Positions 1 through 4,929 of a stretch of DNA of 5,496 nucleotides are shown here, one piece after another. How positions within the stretch are numbered: the first letter of the stretch is position 1; each line of letters begins with the position of its first letter. The stretch is from Actinomycetota bacterium (lineage in GTDB: Bacteria; Actinomycetota; Thermoleophilia; Solirubrobacterales; Solirubrobacteraceae). The notes beneath the pieces were generated by a model. The model did not search any database, was not told the DNA's origin, and saw only the letters and a program-made list of their open reading frames with translations. The stretch covers positions 1 to 5,496 of the forward strand of contig WLNV01000120.1 of NCBI GenBank assembly GCA_009699615.1. The letters run 5' to 3'. Both the position numbers and the translations under genes were made by a program.

Positions 1-113
1 CCGAGCGTCTTGCCTGGCTCGACCTCGTACGAGATCCCCTCAACGGCGCCGACGACGCCGTCCTCCGTATCGAAGCTGACCTTGAGATCTTTGACCGTGA
101 GCAGAGGGCTCAT
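1..113 (-). CDS. Peptide ABC transporter ATP-binding protein, DppD/OppD-like (N-terminal fragment)
   Basis: Only the first 37 codons are present; the gene continues past the left edge. The visible protein starts MSPLLTVKDLKVSF, contains DGVVGAVEGISYEV and ends EPGKTLG, exactly the strand pattern that precedes the Walker A motif in OppD/DppD ATPases (the next residues would be expected to be a GESGSGKS-type loop). By family, this cytoplasmic subunit hydrolyses ATP to drive the two permeases encoded upstream. The ATG overlaps the TGA of the DppB-like gene in an ATGA junction, so translational coupling is likely. A weak AAGGG lies about 10 bases before the start. Walker A, signature and Walker B motifs are all outside the window, so activity cannot be judged. 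Identity rests on the N-terminal strand and the operon context. Confidence 0.88.
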   Translation of the reverse strand, partial: MSPLLTVKDLKVSFDTEDGVVGAVEGISYEVEPGKTL

Positions 114-1072
114 TCGTAACGCACCCTTGGGTCGAGGAAGGCGTAGAAGATGTCAACGAAGAGGTTGGCGAAGACAATGAAGAAGGCCCCCAGCAATACG
201 GTGCCCTGGATCACCGGGAGGTCGCTGCGAACAATCGACGCGTACGAGAGTCGGCCGATCCCTGGAATGTTGAAAACCGTCTCAGTCAGAATTGCGCCAC
301 CGAGCAGGATCCCGAGGTCAAGCCCGAAGATCGTCACGATCGGCGTGATCGCCGAGCGCAAGCCGTGGCGGAAGACGACACGCCGCTCGGAGAGTCCCTT
401 GGCACGCGCGGTGCGGATGTAGTCCTCATTCAGTACCTCGGTCAGATTGCCGCGCAGCAGCCGCGAGTAGAAGGCCGCGAAGCTAACCGCCAGCACGCAC
501 CAAGGCATGATCAGCGAGCTAAACCAGGCGAACGGATCTTCGCTCAGCGGTACATAGGAGTTGGCTCCGGGAAGAATTGGGATCAACCCAATGTCGGATG
601 AGAAGAGGTAGAGCGCGACGAGGCCAAGCCAGTAAACCGGCGCCGAGATGCCAACCAGCGCAAGCCCCATCGAAGCGCGGTCGAGCTTCGTCCGCGGCCG
701 CACGGCGGCGATGATCCCAACGCCGATGCCGACGACGAGCCAGAGAAAGGCGGCACCGGCGGCGAGCGAGATCGACGCCGGCAGTCGGCTGAAGATCAGC
801 TGCCGTACCGGCACACCGTTCTGGTAGCTGAAGCCAAAGTCGAAGTGGAAGATCAGGTTCTTCATGTAGCGGCCGTACTGCACGTACCAGGGTTGGTCGA
901 GGCCGAGCTGGTGGCGGATCGAGGCGACCAGCGCCGGGTTCGGCTGACGCCCGGCGCGCAGCGCGGCAGGGTCCGCCGAAGGCAGCAGATAGAAGATCAC
1001 GAAGGTGATGAAGCTGACCGCGAAGAGCAGGAATACCACCCACAGCAGGCGGCGCAGGATGTAACGAATCAT
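110..1072 (-). CDS. Peptide ABC transporter permease, DppB/OppB-like
   Basis: A 320-residue inner-membrane permease of the BPD_transp_1 family, the usual length for DppB/OppB. Hydrophobic segments lie at roughly residues 9-31, 102-124, 136-158, 186-206, 242-264 and 290-312, giving six helices. The start MIRYILRRLLW and the periplasmic segment GLDQPWYVQYGRYMKNL, followed by FDFGFSYQNGVPV, are typical of the family. The cytoplasmic EAA coupling loop that docks onto the ATPase is at about 217-241 (EDYIRTARAKGL). It should form the membrane channel as a heterodimer with the DppC-like permease encoded two genes earlier. The ATG is chosen because the N-terminus matches the family, but no good Shine-Dalgarno precedes it; instead a stem-loop arm lies just upstream. 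Its stop overlaps the ATPase start (ATGA). Substrate (di-, oligopeptide or another small solute) cannot be told from the permease. Confidence 0.95.
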   Translation of the reverse strand: MIRYILRRLLWVVFLLFAVSFITFVIFYLLPSADPAALRAGRQPNPALVASIRHQLGLDQPWYVQYGRYMKNLIFHFDFGFSYQNGVPVRQLIFSRLPASISLAAGAAFLWLVVGIGVGIIAAVRPRTKLDRASMGLALVGISAPVYWLGLVALYLFSSDIGLIPILPGANSYVPLSEDPFAWFSSLIMPWCVLAVSFAAFYSRLLRGNLTEVLNEDYIRTARAKGLSERRVVFRHGLRSAITPIVTIFGLDLGILLGGAILTETVFNIPGIGRLSYASIVRSDLPVIQGTVLLGAFFIVFANLFVDIFYAFLDPRVRYE

Positions 1073-1077
1073 TCGTT
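1063..1077 (-). repeat. Perfect inverted repeat centred on the DppB-like start codon
   Basis: AACGAAT (1063-1069) and ATTCGTT (1071-1077) are a perfect 7-base inverted repeat around a single central base, and the DppB-like ATG (1072-1070) lies in the middle. In the mRNA a 5-base-pair stem with a 5-base loop exposing the AUG is possible. The stem is A/U-rich and weak on its own. Seen directly; any role in initiation is inference. Confidence 0.5.
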
Positions 1078-1081
1078 CACG

Positions 1082-1108
1082 GGCGGGGAGGCGCGTCCGG
1101 TCCCCGCC
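1082..1108 (-). promoter_or_regulatory. Alternative stem-loop just before the DppB-like start
   Basis: The 8-base arms GGCGGGGA (1082-1089) and TCCCCGCC (1101-1108) are perfect complements around an 11-base loop. In the transcript the 3' arm ends 9 bases before the DppB-like AUG, where a ribosome binding site would be expected. The 5' arm in the transcript is the same segment used as the 3' arm of the larger hairpin at 1099-1126, so the two structures cannot form together. There is no following U tract, so this is not a standard intrinsic terminator. A role in tuning permease translation or mRNA processing is inference. Confidence 0.5.
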
Positions 1109-1126
1109 GCGGCTGCGGCAGGGACC
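1099..1126 (-). promoter_or_regulatory. Strong 12-bp stem-loop between binding-protein and permease genes
   Basis: In the minus-strand RNA, GGUCCCUGCCGC pairs with GCGGCGGGGACC over 12 base pairs (one U-G wobble) around an AGCC tetraloop. On the plus strand the wobble position would be a C-A mismatch, so the fold is better in the RNA of the operon. No U-run follows, arguing against a classical terminator. Stem-loops after binding-protein genes are known in ABC importer operons (for example malE-malF) to protect the upstream mRNA and lower the yield of the permeases; that role here is inferred from position. Confidence 0.6.
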
Positions 1127-1143
1127 ATAAGCGATTTACGAGC

Positions 1144-1159
1144 AGTAGAGATCTCTACT
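1144..1159. repeat. 16-bp perfect palindrome spanning the binding-protein stop codon
   Basis: AGTAGAGATCTCTACT is a perfect 16-base palindrome. The TAG stop codon of the binding-protein gene (1157-1155) lies inside it. In RNA it can form a 6-base-pair stem with a GAUC loop directly upstream of the large stem-loop at 1099-1126. It could be an mRNA 3'-end or processing element, or a dimeric protein-binding site; the sequence does not decide. Confidence 0.5.
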
Positions 1160-2930
1160 TCAGCGAGGTGAAGGAGAGGTCCCAGTTGCTGTTGAACTTG
1201 TTGATCACGCCAGCGACATCGGTGCTGCGGATGTTCGCCGTGTCATCCCAAATCCACGGAACGGCCGGCGCCTGCGCCGTGATCTGACGATCAATGTCGG
1301 CCCATGCCTTATTGCGGGCATCGGAGCCGACGACTACCTCGGCCTGGTCCATCGCCGAGTTGATCGAGGCAACATTGAGTTGCGGCCAGTTTGAGTTGTT
1401 GACGTCAACGATGTTCTTTCCGTTGAAAGTCGGGTCGAGGATCGTCTGCGGATCGGCAAAGTCCTTGAGCCACCCAACGTTCGGGCAGATCACAACCTTG
1501 GCCTTCGGGACGTTGCAGAACTTGGTGTACATCGAGTCCTGAGTGACGAGCCTCAGCTTCGGCTTGAAGCCAAGCTTCTCAAGCTGCGCAGCGGCCACCT
1601 CGGAGGATTTCTGAGCCGCACCGCCGGAAGTGCCGACCATCAGCAACTCCTGACCGCCGGTGTACATGCCGCTCGGGAATCCACCCTTCTTCATGTACTC
1701 CTTCGCCAGAGCGAGATTGCCCTTCGGGTACTTGAGGAAATCAACACCGGTTCCGGTGAGACCGCCGGCCTCGTCAAAGCCGCCCATCTCCGGCGGGATG
1801 AAGTGGTTGGCGATCGGTCCCAACAACGGACCGCCACGAGTAGCGCGCATCGCTTCACGGTCGAAGACCGCGAGCACAGCCTTGCGCACGTTGAGGTCGT
1901 CGAACGGCGCCATCGTCGTGTTTAGCGAGACGTATCGCAGGCCACCCGACGGAGTCAGCGCGAGCTGATCGGGCGTCGAGCTTACGATCTGCTTGAGCAC
2001 CGGTGGGGGCGGTCCAAAGTCACCGTTGACCTGCCCGTTGCCCTGCAGAATCTGGCGCGAGGCGACCGTCGTGTCGTCGTTTCCTTCCTCGATGTTGATC
2101 GTGTCGAGATAGGCCTTGCGGAAGTCGGTCGCGCGGTCCCAGTTCGGGTTGCGCACAAGGTCGATCTTCTTGCCGGGCTCGTAACCGGTCAAGGCACCCT
2201 TGGCATCCGCCTCGATCATGTACGGGCCGGTGGCAACCTGATTGACGCCGTAGGTCGAAGGGTTCTTGGCGTCGAACTTCGCCGCATACTCCTTCGGTAC
2301 CGGGGCGCTGATCGGCAGTGCCAGCGCACCAGCGACGACGCCGCCGGTTCCGCGGTTGAGATTGAAGACGATTGTCGTGGCATCGGGCGTTTCAATGCCT
2401 GAGATCTCCTTCGCCTTGCCGTCCTGGAACTCCTTGACGCCGATGATGTCGCCGAAGTAGGCGCCTGCGTAGCCGTTCGCAACGGTCGGAAGGAACGCAC
2501 GCTCAACCGCGTACTTGACGTCAGCGGAAGTGGCGGCGCGATTGACCGGCGGGCTGAACTTGACGTCCGACCTGATCTTGACTGTGACGGTCTTGCCATC
2601 GGAAGAGACATCCGGCGCCTCGGTTGCAAGGTCGGGGACGGCATCGATCGCGTCATCAGGGCCGAACGAATAGAGCGCCCTCTGCGTCGCCGTCGTCACC
2701 ATGAAGGTGAACTGGTAGTAGGCAGCGCCGGGGTCGATGTAGTCGACGTCGGAGCTGGCGAGCACCGTCAGCTTGCCGCCGGTCTTCCCGGTCAGCGACT
2801 GCTCGGTTGGAACGGCACCAACCTTGCTCGATGAGCCGGTACTGGTGCTGCTGCTTGAACCACAAGCAACTGCTGTGAGGCTCAGTACGAGCGCAAGTAG
2901 TGCTGCCGAACAGAAGCGAATCGAGTTCAT
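1155..2930 (-). CDS. Peptide ABC transporter substrate-binding lipoprotein (SBP family 5, DppA/OppA-like)
   Basis: A 591-residue extracytoplasmic solute receptor that captures substrate and delivers it to the DppB/DppC-like channel. The start MNSIRFCSAALLALVLS is a lipoprotein signal peptide, with lipobox AVAC and predicted lipidated Cys23 followed by a Gly/Ser/Thr-rich linker to about residue 48. The mature part begins GGKLTVLASSDVDYIDPGA and contains PDLATEAPDVSSDGKTVTVKIR and the ATSADVKYAVERAF helix, all typical of SBP_bac_5. Later GWLKDFADPQTILDPTFNG and PAVPWIWDD are the C-terminal lobe signatures. The family is usually 500-600 residues, so this is full length. The ATG at 2930 is chosen because GGGGAGGAAGG ends 7 bases before it and the signal peptide starts there. 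The frame stays open upstream to 3146; an in-frame ATG at 2996 overlaps the DppC-like stop (ATGA) and would add 22 Lys-rich residues. The ligand is not predictable from sequence alone. Confidence 0.95.
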   Translation of the reverse strand: MNSIRFCSAALLALVLSLTAVACGSSSSTSTGSSSKVGAVPTEQSLTGKTGGKLTVLASSDVDYIDPGAAYYQFTFMVTTATQRALYSFGPDDAIDAVPDLATEAPDVSSDGKTVTVKIRSDVKFSPPVNRAATSADVKYAVERAFLPTVANGYAGAYFGDIIGVKEFQDGKAKEISGIETPDATTIVFNLNRGTGGVVAGALALPISAPVPKEYAAKFDAKNPSTYGVNQVATGPYMIEADAKGALTGYEPGKKIDLVRNPNWDRATDFRKAYLDTINIEEGNDDTTVASRQILQGNGQVNGDFGPPPPVLKQIVSSTPDQLALTPSGGLRYVSLNTTMAPFDDLNVRKAVLAVFDREAMRATRGGPLLGPIANHFIPPEMGGFDEAGGLTGTGVDFLKYPKGNLALAKEYMKKGGFPSGMYTGGQELLMVGTSGGAAQKSSEVAAAQLEKLGFKPKLRLVTQDSMYTKFCNVPKAKVVICPNVGWLKDFADPQTILDPTFNGKNIVDVNNSNWPQLNVASINSAMDQAEVVVGSDARNKAWADIDRQITAQAPAVPWIWDDTANIRSTDVAGVINKFNSNWDLSFTSLK

Positions 2931-2937
2931 TGGGCTA

Positions 2938-2948
2938 CCTTCCTCCCC
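2938..2948 (-). promoter_or_regulatory. Ribosome binding site of the binding-protein gene
   Basis: GGGGAGGAAGG on the minus strand lies 7 bases before the ATG at 2930. It is the best Shine-Dalgarno sequence in the window and decides the start against upstream in-frame ATGs at 2990 and 2996. A strong site here agrees with the higher protein level usually needed for a binding protein than for its permeases. Confidence 0.75.
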
Positions 2949-2973
2949 GGCTTTCGGCCGGTTTGCTTTTTTT
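2947..2973 (+). terminator. Terminator-like hairpin with T-run on the plus strand, in the gap before the binding-protein gene
   Basis: CCGGC (2947-2951) and GCCGG (2957-2961) enclose a TTTCG loop and are followed by TTTGCTTTTTTT, so on the plus strand this looks like a short intrinsic terminator. No plus-strand gene precedes it, so it would act only on antisense transcripts. In the operon's own (minus) direction the same bases give an A-run, then a CCGGC-CGAAA-GCCGG stem overlapping the first bases of the binding-protein ribosome site, which might modulate access to it. The stem is only 5 base pairs, so either role is tentative. Confidence 0.35.
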
Positions 2974-2992
2974 CCAAGTTGGTTGACCATCT

Positions 2993-4132
2993 TCATCCTT
3001 CCTGACGCGGGTTGAGCGCGTCGGAGAGTCCGTCTCCTACGACGTTGAAAGCGAGCACGGTGAAGAGCAGTGCGAGGCCCGGCACGAGCATGTACCACCA
3101 GGCGGTGTCGAAGACCGAGGTTGCTTCGGCGATCATCGCGCCCCACGAGGCGTTCGGCGGCTGAACCCCGGCACCAAGGAACGAAAGTGCGGCCTCAAGC
3201 AGAATGTTGGTCGGCAGGATCAGCGTCGCGTAGACGATGATTGGAACGATCAGGTTCGGCAGAATCTCTTTGAAGACAATCCGCGCGTCGGAAGCGCCAA
3301 GCGAGCGCGAAGCCTCGACGAACTCCTTCTCGCGCAGCGAGAGCACCTGCCCGCGAACGATCCTGGCGATGTAAGTCCAACTGACGAGTGTTATGACGAA
3401 GATCACGACGCCAGCGCCAGGCTCGATCTTGATCGTGAAGAAGGTTCCAAGCAGCGTGAAGAAGAGGCCGAAGCCGACGACGACCAGTGAAGCGGCGACC
3501 ATCTCGCGGCGACCACGGGCAAGCGCGAGCGCGGAGCCGATCAGGCCGGCGACGATCGTCGCCAATCCGGCTGCCTGGAGTGGCGTGCTGACGGCGCAAC
3601 CGTCACCGAGCGAGCAGGCCGCCGCCAGCCCGAGTGCCAACAGCAACGCCGGGAACGCAAGCAGCACATCCATCAGCCGTGAGATCCCCGAATCGACCCA
3701 GCCACGGAAGAAGCCGGCAACGAGGCCGAGAACAACTCCAATGAAGGTCGCCAGCGCGGTTGAGATCAGCGCCACCTCGAGCGACACGCGGGCACCGTAG
3801 AGCGTTCGGCTGAGAACATCACGGCCGAGCGGATCGACGCCAAAGAGATGTTCGGAGCTGGGCCCCGTCGGCGTACCGAATGAATCGAGCGCATCGGTAT
3901 TGATCAGGTTCGGCGACGGCGCGCCGAGCAGCTTCGTGATCAGCGGCGCAGCTATCGCCGCGATCACCAGCAGGACGATGAAGACGAGGCCTGCAAGCGC
4001 CAGCTTGTCCTTCTTGAAGTTGCGCCAGAAGAGCTGCCACGGAGTGCGGCCGGCGATTTCGCCGAACTCGAGCGGGTCGGCCGCCGTCAGGCCAGAGGAG
4101 GGCTCAACAAGCCGAGGCACGCCGGTGCTCAC
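2993..4132 (-). CDS. Peptide ABC transporter permease, DppC/OppC-like, with an extra membrane insertion
   Basis: A 379-residue inner-membrane permease (OppC_N plus BPD_transp_1). The cytoplasmic N-terminus contains WRNFKKDKLALAGLV leading into helix 1 (about 45-66), followed by the periplasmic EHLFGVDPLGRDVLSRTLYGARVSL signature (95-118). Helices follow at about 122-143 and 155-173. The EAA coupling loop is near 267-291 (EKEFVEASRSLGASDARIVF), and the end LAFNVVGDGLSDALNPR is the family's standard C-terminus. DppC proteins are normally near 280-320 residues; here about 60 extra residues lie between FPALLLALGLAAA and GVVIFVITLVSWTYIAR and look like two additional helices (186-206 and 211-232). 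The start is GTG, with GAGGG 9 bases upstream; the only upstream in-frame codons before a TGA give no better start. First gene of the importer operon; it ends 62 bases before the binding-protein ATG. Confidence 0.94.
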   Translation of the reverse strand: MSTGVPRLVEPSSGLTAADPLEFGEIAGRTPWQLFWRNFKKDKLALAGLVFIVLLVIAAIAAPLITKLLGAPSPNLINTDALDSFGTPTGPSSEHLFGVDPLGRDVLSRTLYGARVSLEVALISTALATFIGVVLGLVAGFFRGWVDSGISRLMDVLLAFPALLLALGLAAACSLGDGCAVSTPLQAAGLATIVAGLIGSALALARGRREMVAASLVVVGFGLFFTLLGTFFTIKIEPGAGVVIFVITLVSWTYIARIVRGQVLSLREKEFVEASRSLGASDARIVFKEILPNLIVPIIVYATLILPTNILLEAALSFLGAGVQPPNASWGAMIAEATSVFDTAWWYMLVPGLALLFTVLAFNVVGDGLSDALNPRQEG

Positions 4133-4281
4133 GCCGCACAGCCCTCGTTCCTCAGCCAGTCAGTGATTCTTCAGCCCCCCGTTAATCCTGCGGACCCACA
4201 GCTCAAGCCCAAGCTCAGAACCTACTACCGATACGTCTTTCCCGCACGCTACCGCGGCCGCGGCGTATCTTTCCTGAATTG
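4133..4281. promoter_or_regulatory. Divergent intergenic region between the importer operon and tRNA-Arg
   Basis: These 149 bases must hold the promoter for the tRNA (plus) and probably that of the importer operon (minus). A TATCTT at 4266-4271 is placed suitably as a -10 box for the tRNA, 10 bases before its 5' end, but no convincing -35 is seen. For the minus strand, TTGAGC (4206-4201) with TAACGG (4184-4179) at 16-base spacing is a weak candidate. A 12-base perfect palindrome CCGCGGCCGCGG lies at 4252-4263, and the pair GATACG (4230-4235) / CGTATC (4264-4269) is an inverted repeat that may be an operator. All assignments are by eye. The DppC-like ribosome site GAGGG is at 4142-4146. Confidence 0.35.
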
Positions 4282-4355
4282 GCCCCGATAGCTCAGCTGG
4301 ATAGAGCGGCTCCCTCCTAAGGAGCAGGCCCCTGGTTCGAATCCAGGTCGGGGCA
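4282..4355 (+). tRNA. tRNA-Arg (anticodon CCT)
   Basis: A complete 74-base cloverleaf. The acceptor stem GCCCCGA (4282-4288) pairs with TCGGGGC (4348-4354), with discriminator A4355. The D stem is GCTC/GAGC (4291-4294, 4304-4307) with the AGCTGGATA loop. The anticodon stem GCTCC/GGAGC (4309-4313, 4321-4325) encloses CTCCTAA, giving anticodon CCT at 4316-4318, which reads the arginine codon AGG. The variable loop is 5 bases, and the T arm is CCTGG/CCAGG around TTCGAAT. All stems pair perfectly. The 3' CCA is not encoded, so it must be added by tRNA nucleotidyltransferase. It is the only plus-strand gene, convergent with pyrE, whose stop codon begins 4 bases past the tRNA end. Confidence 0.97.
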
Positions 4356-4359
4356 TTCT

Positions 4360-4917
4360 CTAGGTAAGTTCGCGGTCGCTGCGATCGGGGTAGACGTCGT
4401 CGATCGTGCTGAGCGCCGTGTAGGGCGCGCCAGCCGCAGCCTCAATTGCTTCGGCGCCGCCGGCTAGCCGATCGAGCACCGAGACGACGCCGACAACCTC
4501 GTGGCCACCCTCCTGCACCGCTTCGATTGCGCGCACGGTCGAGCCTCCACTAGTAACAACGTCCTCGACGACGAGGCAACGCTCGCCGGGATCAAGCAAC
4601 GGGCCTTCAATCCGCCTTGAGAGACCGTGCTGCTTGGCTTCCTTGCGAACGAAGAAGAGCTTCACGTTGGCTCCGGCAGCGAGCGCCGAGCAGGCGACCG
4701 GGTCGGCACCCATCGTCATCCCACCAACGGCGGTGGCTCCCAGTTCGGCGGCCTTAGCCGCAACCAGCTCACCGAGCGCGGCGAAGCCGACCGGCAGCAT
4801 GATCGCGCGCTTTGAATCGACGTAGTACTGAGCAACCGCACCGCTCGTCAAAGTCACCTCGCCGAGAATCAGAGCGTGGGTGCGCAGCTCTTCGATTAGG
4901 CGTTCGCGGGCATCCAT
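4360..4917 (-). CDS. pyrE: Orotate phosphoribosyltransferase (PyrE)
   Basis: A 185-residue cytoplasmic enzyme that joins orotate to PRPP to form orotidine 5'-phosphate, the fifth step of pyrimidine synthesis. The length fits the short bacterial form. The N-terminus GEVTLTSGAVAQYYVDSKRA (19-38) is the orotate/PRPP-contacting segment of the family. GGMTMGADPVA (65-75) follows, then the flexible catalytic loop FVRKEAKQHGLSRRIEGP (89-106), with the expected Arg91, Lys92, Lys95 and His97. The PRPP-binding loop is CLVVEDVVTSGGSTVRA (114-130), with the paired acidic residues Glu118-Asp119. Nothing needed for activity appears missing. The ATG lies 12 bases after the L,D-transpeptidase stop, so the two genes are probably cotranscribed. 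No clear Shine-Dalgarno is visible before the ATG; termination-reinitiation from the upstream gene is plausible. Other pyr genes are not in the window. Confidence 0.95.
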   Translation of the reverse strand: MDARERLIEELRTHALILGEVTLTSGAVAQYYVDSKRAIMLPVGFAALGELVAAKAAELGATAVGGMTMGADPVACSALAAGANVKLFFVRKEAKQHGLSRRIEGPLLDPGERCLVVEDVVTSGGSTVRAIEAVQEGGHEVVGVVSVLDRLAGGAEAIEAAAGAPYTALSTIDDVYPDRSDRELT

Positions 4918-4929
4918 CGGAAAGCGACG

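Larger units (their letters stand above)
1069..1128 (-). other. Possible 19-residue leader ORF overlapping the DppB-like start
   Basis: An ATG at 1128-1126, just after the binding-protein gene, opens a frame of 19 codons (MVPAAAAAGTGRASPPVNE) whose TGA (1071-1069) overlaps the DppB-like ATG as ATGA. This is the same type of junction seen between the DppB-like and ATPase genes. The peptide resembles nothing I know and is low in complexity. No Shine-Dalgarno is visible before it. It could arise by chance in GC-rich sequence, but its position would couple translation to a downstream gene that lacks its own clear ribosome site, and ribosomes on it would open the stem-loop at 1099-1126. Reported as a candidate, not an established gene. 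Confidence 0.18.

Noticed and set aside
1073..1154. Classical intrinsic terminator after the binding-protein gene
   Set aside because: The stems are strong but no U-rich stretch follows either one in the transcript direction, and the operon clearly continues into the DppB-like gene.
2931..3146. A 72-residue N-terminal extension of the binding protein reaching back to 3146
   Set aside because: It is Arg-rich, lies inside the conserved C-terminal part of the DppC-like gene in another frame, and would bury the lipoprotein signal peptide; a strong ribosome site sits just before 2930.
3393..3800. Open frame of 135 codons on the plus strand opposite the DppC-like gene
   Set aside because: Low-complexity Ser/Pro/Ala/Thr composition and no recognisable motif; it is antisense to a confidently identified permease.
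4331..4370. tRNA-Arg 3' end as an integration (att) site of a mobile element
   Set aside because: I found no second copy of the tRNA 3' end and no integrase or element genes; pyrE follows at once.
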